From NCBI GenBank assembly GCA_015227615.1, contig JAALGZ010000012.1, positions 124,001-188,000 of the forward strand: 64,000 nucleotides of DNA. The letters are read 5' to 3'. A model generated the notes under the pieces. That model did no database searches and had not been told where the DNA came from. It saw nothing but the letters and a program-made list of their open reading frames with translations. The position numbers were made by a program, and so were the translations under genes. This DNA is from Labyrinthula sp. Ha. Lineage: Eukaryota; Sar; Bigyra; Labyrinthulida; Labyrinthulaceae. Within the stretch, counting starts at the first letter, position 1. Every line of letters begins with the position of its first letter. Below, in pieces: positions 45,041 through 57,213 of this stretch.

Positions 45041-45451
45041 TTATTCCGGTCTTGGACCAGCAAGAAACTCGCAAACTCCACCCCAATGACCCGAGCAAGT
45101 CCTTGACGAGGCGTCAAACAATTCCTGAAGCTCTTCTTCCATGGCCTCGCATTCGTTAGGACAGTTTTCAGTGTAGCAACTGTATAGGTCGTGCATGAGT
45201 GGTCCAAACACATCACATCCATTAAGAAGGTAGTCTAAGATCAACTCTGGGGTTCCAAAGACTGATGATCTCTCATCTACGCACTCATCCAACTCTGGTT
45301 GGGTGCACGTGTCTAGTTGCAAAGCTCTATCCAAACCTGGTGCTTTGGACATTGCCAACTTAATCTGACTTGCTAACTCAGCAGAACCTGCTTCTGGTGC
45401 CGCGCTTACTGCTCCTACTAATGCTGCTGCAACTACTTGTTTAACTTTCAT
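45041..45451 (-). CDS. Small secreted cysteine-rich protein
   Basis: Unrecognised 136-residue protein. Residues 1-18 are a classical signal peptide (basic n-region, VVAAALVGAVSA, predicted cut before AP). The mature part is acidic and has eight cysteines (49, 57, 79, 92, 97, 101, 119, 127), enough for four disulfides. The spacing matches no family I know. Two blocks I counted (45061-45120 and 45301-45360) are 52-53% G+C, well above most of the window, consistent with selected codon use in a highly expressed gene or with a different origin. Its upstream region holds a CACGTG palindrome (45517-45522) and a CCAAT box on the gene strand (45539-45543). It is convergent with adenylosuccinate lyase, 48 bp apart. 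A wall or extracellular role is only a guess. Confidence 0.75.
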   Translation of the reverse strand: MKVKQVVAAALVGAVSAAPEAGSAELASQIKLAMSKAPGLDRALQLDTCTQPELDECVDERSSVFGTPELILDYLLNGCDVFGPLMHDLYSCYTENCPNECEAMEEELQELFDASSRTCSGHWGGVCEFLAGPRPE

Positions 45452-46102
45452 TATCTTTTGGTTGTCTTTGGTTTGGTTTCTTAAGCTTTTGGAGCGACTT
45501 ACTCACTTGTGGTAAGCACGTGTCTCATTCAGCTAAATATTGGTCTATGAGCACGACTTTATTTCCGGTTTCCCTTTTTAATATCTTTCAAAGGGTGAAT
45601 TGAAGAGCCATAGGTTCAGCAGCGCGTGTAAGCAAACAATATAAAACCTGTTCAAGTGTTCCAGTTCTCATATTTTTTGTCCCAGTACACTTTGTTTTTG
45701 GGTAACTTTTCAAAAAACTACCCCTGGTTGAGCCCAGAATAGTTTTTAACTTCTAAGTTGAAACTAACATTGAAGTTTGTGCGTGAGATATATTTGTAGA
45801 AACTAATATTTTATAAATATTTATTGTATAGTTAAGATGTCTTATTATTAACAACTTTTTTTGGGAATATTATTTTTGAACAAAATTAGAAAAGAAAGTG
45901 CACGTGCCGATGGACTCAGGGAGAAAATGTTCGCGTAACAACAGGCACGCATATTCATAAGTTTTTTTCTAATGAAAGATATCAAAATATATCTTTGTAT
46001 CAAGTCATTGGCTCTGAAATGAAGGAGTGAGTAAAGCTTAAAGAAACTATGTGAAAAAATTAGAATAACTAGGATACAACAAAAACATAGTACTCGTGCA
46101 AT
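45452..46102. promoter_or_regulatory. Upstream region of the secreted-protein gene
   Basis: About 650 bases between two minus-strand genes. On the secreted gene's strand a CCAAT box (45539-45543) and a CACGTG element (45517-45522) lie roughly 65-92 bp before the ATG. A second CACGTG occurs near 45901. The leader is A/C-rich (ACCAAACCAAAGACAACC). Element roles are inferred from general eukaryotic promoters. Confidence 0.35.
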
Positions 46103-47713
46103 CTAGTTTCGTCGTAATCTATGTGTTCGTTTCTTCTTATCAGTTCTTATGTCAAACATGATGCTCTTTAAATCGCTCGGCCCTTTAACACCAACTTCTT
46201 CCTTCGGTGCAGAATCGTTACTATTTTGTGTTAAACTAAAAGTTGGAATCTCCTGAAAAGGTATCCTTGTTTCATGAAACTCTACACGGTTCTCATTCCA
46301 ACCACAAGAATTCTCTTTATTTTCATCTTCTGAAATATAGGGTACATATCCTTCTTCATCAGCCTTCTCCACACCATCAAGACAACTATCAAACTCCCCT
46401 TCGTTCAGCTCACTCTCCTCCATCCAGTTCTGCATCATCAACAACATCTCTTTTTGAAACTTACTTTTTAATTTTACTCTCCTTTCTGTTTCTTCTTTTA
46501 TAATATGCGCAACCTTCTTCTTCATCTTTTCCTCGGCTTTTTTAAACCCTTCTTCAAACCCTTGTCTATACCCTTCTGCTCTTGCAGCTTCCAAACCCGC
46601 CTTATTCACAGATCCCTTCTCTTCTAAATTCAACACTTCTCTACTCATCTTCGGGCAATTCTTAATCCCTTTAGCTCTACTTGCATATTCCAAAGTACTC
46701 ACTGTCTCTTCAATATTTTCATTGCCCAAGCTAATCGTCCCAATAATCATCGCCTTTGCACTTCCTCCCAAACTATCCTTCAATAATCTGGTTAGTTTAC
46801 TATCTCTATATGGAACGTGTACATGCCCTTCCACTAATGACGTAATCACTCTACCAACTGTTAACAAAGACTTATTTATGTTTCCTGCCTCTCTAGCCAA
46901 AGTATCAGCTCGTTGCGCACTCTCTGATCCAGCAAGATCAACCAGTCTTAGCTTCCCAGTCTTGACAATTTTGGTGCGATTAGGTAATTTTTCACTTAAA
47001 TGAACAGTTAGAGTAAAAATACAATGTGATCTACTTGATGTGGAGTTCATCCTAGTGTTTGCAGTTTTTCTATGTTGCAATGCAGAGTTAATGAGATTTA
47101 AAATTTCAGACTTAGATTTAACTTGAGGCTCTTCCAAATTTTGAACTGTATTTGAGGATATATGTGGAATTTTTCCTGAGTCTGGATTGAGCAAATCAAA
47201 CAACTCTTCGTTATATAATTCTAAGAAAGAAATTGAAGCTTTAAACTCAGTGTGTTTGTTGAAATGAGAAAAGATGGATTCCACACTTCTTTCTAAAAGT
47301 CCTCTTGATGGATCAGGCAAATTTCTTTGAACATATTTTTCTCTTGATGTTTCATACATAGTATAAGTTTTTCCCGTTCCTGTTTGTCCATAAGCAAAAA
47401 CAGTGCAATTAAATCCTTGAAGCACTTCGTTTACTAAAGGCAGAACAGATTGAGAGAATAACTGCTCTTGTGAAGATTCTGGAGAGTATACAGTATCAAA
47501 AAAGTAATTCTTTTCAGGTGTATTTTTTCTGTTTGAGAGTACTGTTATTTTCCCCCTTTGTGAGTAACAGGATACCAGGGACGGGGATTTGACTTCATTT
47601 TTGTTACTGCTGTGTGGCCTTGGCCGAAGTATCACCTTAATATGATCCTCTTTTCGGGGATTAGAGCGAACTGAGCTTGCAAAGCTGCGTTTCATTGGTG
47701 TATCGTGAGTCAT
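46103..47713 (-). CDS. Kinesin motor protein, kinesin-5 (BimC/Eg5)-like with short tail
   Basis: A 536-residue microtubule motor. The N-terminal motor domain (about 24-355) is complete: P-loop GQTGTGKT at 109-116, switch I NSTSSRSH at 223-230, switch II LVDLAGSE at 257-264 and HVPYRDSKLTRLLKDSLGG at 299-317. VQNLEE, REAGNINKSLLTVGRVITSLVE and STLEYASRAKGIKN match kinesin-5, the tetrameric spindle motor. However, typical kinesin-5 proteins have about 1000 residues, while here only a short coiled coil (about 372-430) and an acidic tail with a basic end (KKKRTHRLRR) follow. No clear BimC box is seen. A short form or a missed downstream exon is possible; the stop at 46103 is followed by AT-rich sequence without a continuing frame. 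A mitotic role is likely. Confidence 0.9.
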   Translation of the reverse strand: MTHDTPMKRSFASSVRSNPRKEDHIKVILRPRPHSSNKNEVKSPSLVSCYSQRGKITVLSNRKNTPEKNYFFDTVYSPESSQEQLFSQSVLPLVNEVLQGFNCTVFAYGQTGTGKTYTMYETSREKYVQRNLPDPSRGLLERSVESIFSHFNKHTEFKASISFLELYNEELFDLLNPDSGKIPHISSNTVQNLEEPQVKSKSEILNLINSALQHRKTANTRMNSTSSRSHCIFTLTVHLSEKLPNRTKIVKTGKLRLVDLAGSESAQRADTLAREAGNINKSLLTVGRVITSLVEGHVHVPYRDSKLTRLLKDSLGGSAKAMIIGTISLGNENIEETVSTLEYASRAKGIKNCPKMSREVLNLEEKGSVNKAGLEAARAEGYRQGFEEGFKKAEEKMKKKVAHIIKEETERRVKLKSKFQKEMLLMMQNWMEESELNEGEFDSCLDGVEKADEEGYVPYISEDENKENSCGWNENRVEFHETRIPFQEIPTFSLTQNSNDSAPKEEVGVKGPSDLKSIMFDIRTDKKKRTHRLRRN

Positions 47714-50700
47714 TTTATTTAGTGATGATTTTCTAACGTTTTTCTGCTTTCAGATTTATTAGAGGATGTGGTAATACACCATTGCACAATGTTGTTCAAT
47801 CGTCTACTCAGCCGTTAGAACCATTTCTACAGAACGAACTTGGAATCTCCTTGTTGTTAAATCTGTATCAGCAGCTCCATATGAGATAAGATGGAGGTAT
47901 TATACTACGAATATTTTTTATCATGGAATTAGTAAAAGCAAATGAAGCCCATGGTCGAAGATTGTGTTGTGTCTATTCTGATGGACAGTAACTTCATAAG
48001 ATCTATACCAGGTGTATAAATTATCCCAAAGAAAGAATTTAAAAATAATTCATAGATAAGATAATAATAAAAATTCCATATTACTTCCCGTATCTAGTTT
48101 CTGAAAACAAACATTTAGCACGTATATAGTGTACGAACTTTCAAATGCTTCGAGAATAGCAATAATGTGCGTAGAGACCCGAATTCACCAGTTTCTGCTT
48201 AGAAAATGCCTTTAAATACCGGAGTTTGAAGCTTTACTTTAGATGAGGTTAGAATTAATGGTTTGCATATCATATCTTTATCTCTGTATTGTCTTTTATT
48301 TTCACTGTCTATTTACATATGCTTCCTAAAGTGATCCTTCAAATTGCGATAATACTGTCCAAATGTAGATCCTCCATTCTAAAAATTCAAAAGGTATGCG
48401 GTACCCCGTACTACTTAGAATAACATTGCTTCCTATTAAAATTGCTATTATGGTAAGTTTTTTTCTTCCGTTCGTTGGTTGACTATGCTGATACCAAACT
48501 CTAAAACTAAACAAACTCCGACGGTATTGTTTTGATTAATTTCACCCATATATTTCTTATAAAGCATTATTTTTAAATTAAATACATACATAGTAGCCTC
48601 GCCAATGCAGTAGCGTTTAACGAACTCTATATGAGTATTTCTCCGCACATCTGTGTTATAATGTCCAGTAATTCGTTTTCTATTTTAACAAATCGAAATG
48701 TTGTTCCTTTTACATCCAGTTATTGAGTAAAATACTTTGACAATATTTCAATATAGTTCAGTGTTTCAACTGAACATTTCTCTTGATGCAAACTCGGCGC
48801 TAGTTGATTGTCAGTAAATACCACAACTTTAAAAAGTGCATTGAGCTCTTCAATAACATTAATTGCAACTCTCAGAGTTTTCATAGAAGAGCTAACTCGA
48901 TTATACGTTGCCTCATTGAATCAAAAAATGAGAAAAATTTTCATATATTTTCGATATATATAACAACATCCTCAAAGAGTACAAATATATTTCCGTAAAG
49001 TTTTTCTTCTAGTCCATTTGCATACGGAATACTATTGGTGAGAATAAGATGCTTACCGTGTAGCTTCATTATTTTGCATTTGAATTTATTGTTCACTGTT
49101 TGAATTAGAAAGATGTGCGCTCTATTTAATTTTTCTTAACTCGAATGGGAAATGATATTATTTTCTTGACAGGTATTTAACCTGCCTAACGTGATTCTGA
49201 TCGCCCATATATCGTCATGCAGCTCAACAGTTCAATGGGCGGCTCATATAAGTTTACAATAACCATTGTTGTTGGCTGATCTCAATAATTTATTTACCAC
49301 TTGGCACAAATAAATTGGAAAATTTTACCTTGCAGCTAATGTTGCTGTAATATATTAGAATATGAATCATTAAAGTAAGATAATCACTTTATTCACTTTT
49401 TTATAATCTAATTGTATATAGTTCTATACAGACAAGGCAGAATTTAGTTTGGACTCCTTTTCATTCATGTTCCAAAATGCTTTGACTTCTTTATCTTCAC
49501 TTCTAAGAATCCGATTGTCAAAGCAAACGAACATAGAGATTTTATATATAATTCCATTCATACGGAGAATAGATCTTAGCATTTGACAGGAATTCTTATC
49601 CACCTTTTACTAACTACTACAGATCAGATTTCTGCGATGCTTAAAAATCCGTATAGTAAACTACGAGCATTCTATAAATAGTTTGTTCATTTCTGAGGGT
49701 TTGGTTAGGGTGGCTTGATATAAATATGTCAACCCAGTGTCTAAAAAAGAAGACTCTTTCTATGGCAAATTCCCTCACTTGAATATTCAGCCTCGGCCCA
49801 ACGGAGAAGAAGGCTCGAATTATTGTTCTCAGGAGTACCCATGTATGTTACGCATGGAGTGACCTATAAACCTTTCTTTCTTATATATTATCCCTTTTAC
49901 TCAATAGAGCTTTAGCGAGAGTACCGTTACCAATATTTAGATTTGTTTTCTGACACTTCTGGTAAATTTGTTATTCTAGTAGAATGTGATAGAGACAATT
50001 TAATTAGAAATATTTCTGTAGTTTCAATGTATATTCATTTCTTGGTGGTTGTTACGTGGTACAGTAATGAGTCATTCTGTCTTCAAATATACCAAAATCC
50101 CTTGACATAACAGTTGATAAATCAAGAATATTAAATAAAAATTAATATAATAATTAAACACGCACATAGGTTTGAATTCCGTCGATGATGTTAAATTAGG
50201 AGTATATCAAAACTTGTTTGGGTAATTTCATAGGATTGAACAGCACTAGCGAGTTAATTTTATTCTTTGAGGCTGTGGTAGAAGGTTACCCTTCCCTAGT
50301 GATGGGGAGTCACTATCATCCAAAAGTTGATTTATCTGTTTATCTTCTGCTCCTAGTGAAAGCATTTCTTTACTTGTGTTTTTAGTAGCTTTTGAGATAT
50401 GTTGTATAATGCTTTGTTCACCATACCTTCGTGTATTCTATATAAAACTCTTATATATTGTTCTTAACCTACTTAGTTAGCCAAGCCTAATCTTTGTTTT
50501 GTGAAAGATAATACCATTTTTCATATTATATATATATATTTCGCTCTTGAGATATTTTTTTATTTAATGCGGGAGAGATGTGTGACTGTTTTCTGTAAAT
50601 GTTCTGTTAAAATATTTGTGTTTTCAACTCCAATGATTATGTATCTATAAGGGGGAAATCTCTTACATACATTGTTTTGGATAAAGTTAAAATTATTGTT

Positions 50701-53700
50701 ATAGTATTGCTAATACAGTAGCAGTGCATTGAGCAATAGCAGTAGTGTTTGTGAAAAAGCTTAGTTGTATCAAAAATATTCTCATCCTTTCTATGAGATT
50801 CATATTTTAAAAGCCAAATCTACCATCGTCGAGAATAAGAACCTAATTGCAGTATTTCATTTATATCTCCTTGTTCTTAAATAATAATTTGAATTTCAAA
50901 CTCTGTTCATCTGTTGTTGAAGTTATGTGTCACCATTATGTTCTGTAGTTGATTTTCCTTTTGATTAAAATGCTTCAGTAGACATGATATATGCATATAT
51001 CTTCTGTTTCACAATATCTGGATTCAAAGAGCTTGAATAGCAATATGTAGTGAAACAGATACAGTGAAATATGTTCAATAAATCTATTACTTTTTAAAGT
51101 TGTCTAGGCGTATGTTTTGAAGAATCTATACTTTTTGATAGTTACACATCTGCCGATTGGCTGTTTGTCTTGCTCTAAATGAACCAATATACCTACTGGG
51201 TAGAATATATGTTATCGGATTACACTTTCCATACGTACCCGATACTCTGTATATGAATATGTCTTAATGCAACCAAGCATATGTTACGTTTTCCCATTGT
51301 AAATGTTATCAAATTGATGATCCCGGGTTAGTCCTTCATTTTCCTTCTTTTTTTAGAATAGTAACGATATACCTACTGGAAATGTACATGAATATACGTG
51401 TGTATAGATAGTGTGCCATTCCATGAATTTTTATTAACGTAGCTACCTGTATCTAGCATTGGTTAACTGGTGCTCAGTTTACGTTCCTCCAAAGCTGTTC
51501 CATAAATAAATTTCTTAAAGAAACAATTACCCCATTTTGGAGCACAACATAGGTATTCCCATTCACTTTATCGGTGTTAAATTAACAAATGTTACTCGCT
51601 AGATAAATTTGGGAATCTGAACTGGTATTCACAAATTTTTCGTACCTTCCGAATCAAATTTACAGTGCCTCCTAAATAAAATAATGTTATAGTATATTTT
51701 GATGCACCTTAAAACTGCACAGTCTTGTCGTAACTATACTCTGGTTAATCAATGTTTTTTAAGGGGTTTATGTTCAATCAACCCGGGTTGTTGAAAATCA
51801 TGTATTCAACTGAAGTTATTGTGCCTCAAGGCTCGACTTATTTGTATTCATATCACCAACGGCTATATTCTGGGGGGTTGTTTTTATTTCAAGACACACA
51901 TGTTGTTGATATGGGTAACTGGGAAGAATTGAAACTTACACTCATGGTTCTCCTCTTTAAATTTGCAACGTCTGTCACGCTCGTCTGTACCCTCTATTGC
52001 ATCTCTACCAAATTAATCGCTGCAAAAGCACAGGTACTCTTGTTCGAACTTACCCAGCTTTGTCACTTCAACATTGTTGATTCTTCTTTGATATGTTCGA
52101 ATGATGCTATTTCCTTGAAATGTAATTCTTCTGCTATCTGTGACATCCAGGAAATAATTAATTATTTCTGTAGAAAATCCAATACCACATAGCGTTTTAT
52201 GTATTGGGGATATGTGTTCAAGAATGATACAAAAGAAGGATTAAACTACCAGCCTACTTCTATCTCCATAAATAATTCTCAAATCCTAAAAACTTTCCTT
52301 GAAGATACTAACAAAAAAGTCATGACATCGAAGTTTGATTTTTTCAGAGGCCTTTCTACTGTTATAATTAAAGCAAGGTTAGCCTTCTCAAAGCAAAACT
52401 GAATGCATTTTTACCCTACACCGGTGTAATAAAAATAGTCAATATAGTCAATTAGGCCAAGAGATGTATTATCTGGTACCATGACATGACATTAACTAGG
52501 TTACAATAATTATGCTTTCCTAACTAGGTGTCGAATTTGGTAAGAATTTTGAATAATGATTTGATGCTTCGTTTCATTGTGATAATAAACAAGGGAATTG
52601 TGATATTAATTCTTATAAAATGATTCTGACTTTTTTTCAGATGATCAATTGATTATCAGAATAAAGATGATTGATGTGATCCTGTTTTAATTTGCCGATA
52701 ATTTCTTACTTAGTTTTCGCACTGTATGAAAATTTTTAAAGGCTGGCAAGGTGACATGAAAATAATCCGGTAATAGCATGTAGTTGGGCAACGCACCTAA
52801 TTTTTTCAAGCTTTCCGTATGGTGCAATAATGAGAAAGCAAATGTTGTCTGTTTGGCCCAGGGCCTTGTGACGCAGTCTTGTATTGATAATCAACTGATT
52901 ATTAGTAACCAATCAACGTGACTGGGGAATTATCTGAATCAACCAATAAGAAAGGTGCAAGCAAATTTCTTATTCATAAACTATCAATAAATCAAATCCG
53001 ATCCCTAATCGCAACTAACTATTGCTAAGCTTGTAACACTAATTTTGCGAACATCTGCAGTATACCTCGCTAGTATCGTATAAATAATATCAGAAGAACA
53101 AATATGTTTAATGTGTTTATAGCTGAAAGTTAGCTATGTACTTATAACTTACAAGAATATAAAAAGTAGAAAGTTTTCCCGGAGGAATTATTAGGGATGA
53201 TTACTATTAGCGTTAGTTATTATTTCTTATTTCCAAACTTTTGCAGAACCTGAGCTAACTTGATGATATGTTGTATGCTGTGAAGCTGTTTGGCCTCTTA
53301 ATATGTTTTCGTGAGTTAATATATTCTTGAGTTCACTCATTGTTCACGTAGATACATAACTGAACAAATTATACTAAATTCAATAGTATCATATTGACTA
53401 GTTTCACATACTCCTTACCCAACACATGTTGTTAATAAGCTTCATACCGGCAACTGTCTTTTCAGAATTTTGTCAGTGAGAATCATAAAATACTTCTTCT
53501 TTCTTTCTATTATGTAATTTTTTAAAACACGAAGAAATTAAAGTATGTGGCCAGAGAGTTAACTCTGGAAGAAGAAATTATGAGCCAAATTTTCACTAGC
53601 TGTAAGTTAGAGTGGGAACAATTATTATTATAACAAGATTTTGATATAGAATCTTGGGGGATTATCTCAGCAGCTGAGGTTTTACATGTGCTATAATAAC

Positions 53701-55340
53701 GACGGTGAAAAACACAGAAGCTTACAGACTGTTGTGCCCCGTAAGAGACCAAAATACATCTATATTAAGTCTCAAGCGGTGAGGTGAGCTATGCGTTAGT
53801 ATCCCTTTAGGTCTTTGAAAAACCGGCATCCATACTCTAGCTAACTCGGAGTTCCGCAAAACTCCATAACAAACTTACAACCAGCTTAGAACTGTTTAAA
53901 ACTAATACTGTTTACCGTGAAATGCTTAGCTTATTACTTCAACCACACCTCCAATACACGTTCGTGAAAGTACAGTAAGATCACTATTTGCATTATTCAT
54001 ACAATAGTATCATTTGAAGGCCCTTCTACTTTAGTCTATTAATGAAAACATGGCAATTAACGCTGGTTGTGATCGAGTTCGTTTTAAATTGCTTCTACCG
54101 ATCAAGGTTCTTGAGCATCCCTGACCCTAGATGAGATCAATGAAACAAGATACGTACAATGATTCCTAGTGGCTTTTGGATCAGGTTTCCTCAAATCTCT
54201 CTCACATAAAGCAAGTGATTAAAAAGAACCGATTATATTGACTCTTAGAAAAGTTATAGAAACAGTTAAGTACTTGAAATGATAATATTTTAATTCTTTA
54301 ATTACCTAAAGTAGGCTACTCTAGAATAACTATATCTGGATTGTTGGGAATCCAGTTCCTTTTTGTTCTCTGAACTTTTCCCTTTATGTCATTTTCAACA
54401 AATTGATTAGGACTTTGCAACATCTAGTCTTCGACTGTCCAGAATATGCTTTGAACTATTACACTGGATTACCACTTTTAGAAACTATGTCTTCATACTT
54501 CATCCAGATGACAGCTTTCCTGCTATTTTCCCTCTAGTACATGAAACAGTTTAAATGTGCGAAGTCGCGAATGTCCCCATATAAAGTTGTGTTCACGGTA
54601 TAGGCAAGGTTTCATTTGCAGGTAAGTGATGCTTAAAAGATAATCATGCTCCTATATTACTCCTTCAACTTCATAAGATAGATGAACTAGGCCTCAACAC
54701 CGAATATACATTCCAAGGGAAATTTCAAAACAGAATGAGTGCAAGAGCCAAGTTGATGGGATTCCCGGGAATAGTTCCGAATAGTTGAAAAGGTAATTCT
54801 GGATATACGAGTAAGTGGTTACCTTTTTCTCTTAAACTCCTTGCATATGAGAACCCTCTGACTTATTTAAATTACTTACAGAGGAAGATTCTATTCCGGT
54901 TGAGATCAATCTAGTGGATTTTTTTCTAGGCAACAACCAGCTGTATTGTCAGGTTCATTTAGACAGAACCCAACCCAGTGATAATTTTCCGTAGTTCAGC
55001 TCAAAGCTTAAAAATTTATCCTAATTCAAGTCTAGGTTAACAGTACTCTTCTTTGTTGTTGAAGGAAATTCATGCCAAAATTTTCCAATAACATTTGTGA
55101 ACTGGATTGTCTAGCCCATGCCTCAGCATTTTCACTTGCTACACCTTTACAAAACTTGGTACATAGTCTCTCATATGACCAAGAAGTCCAATAAGAGTTC
55201 TAAATTTTACATGTTTAATAAATCCAAAGCGATTGTTTCTAATTACAAAATGATACGCAATTTTACCAACAAAATAGTAGAATCTCTACCAATACTTAAT
55301 AGCACGAGACAGCGCTTGAATTACAGCCCAAAGATCACTA
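47714..55340. other. 7.6-kb gene desert
   Basis: The only notable coding-like stretch is the interrupted frame at 51752-52402, listed separately. The rest is AT-rich with short chance frames, including an 80-codon one at 55118-55360 that runs into the sulfotransferase 3' end. No RNA genes or transposon proteins were recognised. Confidence 0.5.
51752..52402 (+). pseudogene. Open frame broken by one TAG, possible gene relic
   Basis: One reading frame stays open for about 217 codons from the ATG at 51752 to a TGA at 52400, except for a single TAG at 52190-52192. In sequence of this composition such a run is unusual. The first part (146 codons) has a hydrophobic segment around residues 65-95 (possible membrane span) and several cysteines. 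The second part is polar. I recognise no family. It could be a decayed gene, a gene with a spliced-out stop, or chance. A GTACTC...CCCAG stretch of 24 bases inside it could be an in-frame micro-intron, but does not remove the TAG. Confidence 0.3.
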
Positions 55341-56615
55341 TCAATGTATTTGATTCGTAATAAACTCGTTTAAGCAAGGTATTCCGCATCCATTATCATT
55401 CCAGTAACAGTCTTTCGCAGCTAATTTATCTTTCTTTCCATTGACATCATACGGAAAATGTATTCTTCCTTTACAATACTCTTCCGCTTCTAACTGCAAG
55501 CTCTTAAATTCTGCAACCTCTTTTTCTATTTTATCTACTCCCATGTGCTCAATCGTCTGTGTCAACTTTTTATCTGCAGCATCCCAAACTTTCTGGTCAA
55601 AAAAATATTTGAACGATTTCGCTTTCTTATCTAAAGCCTGCTGAACTCCATCTGTTATTATTGTTTTATGTATTTTAGCTCCTTGATCATCATACCCTCC
55701 ATTTGTTTTACTATCCCCAATAAACAAAATGTCAGAATATTCTAAACCTAAAATGTTTTTTAATACTATTAAACTTTCTGGAAGCCTTTCGGTTAAACCA
55801 ATAAAATCAAACTCATTCATTATTTTGAGAACACACTCTTCCCCCAACTTATCCGATTGCGATAGCCTACTCCTTCGGAAGGCTTGCCTACAAACTTCAT
55901 ATTGAGTGCCCATTACTCTTGTAGTTAGATCTGCATCAAAATACTTAGTAATATATTTCTTAATAGCAGAATCTGTGAATGGTTTTTTATCTCTTGAAAC
56001 TTCTACATGAAAATAAAATGACATAAACCTTCTTTTTGGATCTCTCACCACCGTAAACATAAACGTCTTTGGTCGAAGAGAAGGTTTGGTTACTTCTGGA
56101 AGTTGATAAGGTTGGGGCCCGTGATTAGACATCACTTTACAGTGATCCAAATTGTTTCTTTTCAATTTAGTTGTAGTATGGACGCCAATGTACTTGAATC
56201 CAGTACTTCGTGCAGCAATCCCTCTTGTTACTCCAGCAACAGTTGAAGAAGCTGTTTTTTTTAACTTTACGTATAGGAGATTACATCTCATTCCAGTATA
56301 TTCCCAAAAATCAACATCTCCTGTCTGCTTAATGACTTCATGAGAGTTTGACTGAGAGTTGGATTCTTGGTTCTGACTTTCGTCATCAGTATCAACGGGT
56401 GAAGTTGTAGTTTTTGTTTGATCACTTGTTGTTTCTGTTTGGACTTCGTTTTGAGAAGAGGGTTGAGAGATGTTGTCAAAAGTAACGCGCAAGAGAGATG
56501 CGTCGTTTCGATCAAAAGAATACATCAAAGAAAGGAGTGCTATGACGCTCAAGGTAAATAGAATAAACCACTGCTTTCTTGGTGTGTCACCTGTATCCAG
56601 TTTGGAAGGTTTCAT
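55341..56615 (-). CDS. Galactose-3-O-sulfotransferase-like enzyme, copy 2
   Basis: A 424-residue type II membrane protein. The signal anchor is at about residues 15-32, followed by a low-complexity Ser/Thr/Gln stem (about 50-95) of the kind that tethers Golgi enzymes. The PAPS loop KKTASST is at 119-125 and the 3'-phosphate motif appears as VVRDPKRRFMSFYF. The C-terminal GRIHFPYDVNG...DCYWNDNGCGI block is shared with the other two copies. SNHGPQPYQLPEV corresponds to the NH-containing segment after the first strand in Gal3ST enzymes. There is no intron. The ATG follows ACAAGAAGAAAAA. It is divergent from copy 3, with 598 bp between start codons, so the two may be co-expressed. The acceptor is unknown. 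Confidence 0.85.
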   Translation of the reverse strand: MKPSKLDTGDTPRKQWFILFTLSVIALLSLMYSFDRNDASLLRVTFDNISQPSSQNEVQTETTSDQTKTTTSPVDTDDESQNQESNSQSNSHEVIKQTGDVDFWEYTGMRCNLLYVKLKKTASSTVAGVTRGIAARSTGFKYIGVHTTTKLKRNNLDHCKVMSNHGPQPYQLPEVTKPSLRPKTFMFTVVRDPKRRFMSFYFHVEVSRDKKPFTDSAIKKYITKYFDADLTTRVMGTQYEVCRQAFRRSRLSQSDKLGEECVLKIMNEFDFIGLTERLPESLIVLKNILGLEYSDILFIGDSKTNGGYDDQGAKIHKTIITDGVQQALDKKAKSFKYFFDQKVWDAADKKLTQTIEHMGVDKIEKEVAEFKSLQLEAEEYCKGRIHFPYDVNGKKDKLAAKDCYWNDNGCGIPCLNEFITNQIH

Positions 56616-57213
56616 TTTTTCTTCTTGTTTTGTAATTCTAAACTTCTTCTAGAACACGAACCGGGAAGAAGTTGGGCTCGGGTTCAGACTTCTAGATAGA
56701 TAAGGCTCTACTATAGTACAAATATTAGAAATGATTCAATTCTATGCTGACGATATATATTCTTATCTGCCGTTTCTTTTAGACACCAAATTTCAGCCGA
56801 TGGAACTCGTAAACAATGAAGACAAATTTGGTGCAAGAGAAGGGTCAGTCTATTCCTTGAATATTAATGTCTTGTTTACCTTTATGTGGTAATGTCATAT
56901 CTGGACTTACGAGATCCGATCTAAGGATGCACGATTTTTTCGTACACTCAACCAAGATGCTCGAGAACACTACGTTTATATTAGTTTTCTCACCTTGTCT
57001 CGTCGTGTCACTGAAACGTCCAATTTCAGGTAACCGAATGACTGTGAAGAGCTTACTGAGAAACGAGAAAGTCTCGTTATTAACGTCTCCTTTAGGTAAT
57101 ATGTTTTGCTGCAAAACAGGTTTGACCGTTGGAGAACTTCGTCTTACAGTCATAACAAAAATTTGCAGAAAAGAACACGAAGTTTGGATTTGGAAAGGTG
57201 TCTTCTTGAAGAA
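56616..57213. promoter_or_regulatory. Bidirectional region between two sulfotransferase genes
   Basis: 598 bases separating divergent start codons. It holds overlapping frames of about 100 codons on both strands (around 56845-57217); the plus-strand one ends at a TGA overlapping the copy 3 ATG as ATGA. I see no domain in either and treat them as accidental or as an upstream frame in the leader of copy 3. No clear TATA box stands out. Confidence 0.35.

Noticed and set aside
57106-57213. N-terminal extension of sulfotransferase copy 3
   Set aside because: It begins with TTG and would bury the signal anchor; the ATG at 57214 matches the layout of the other copies.
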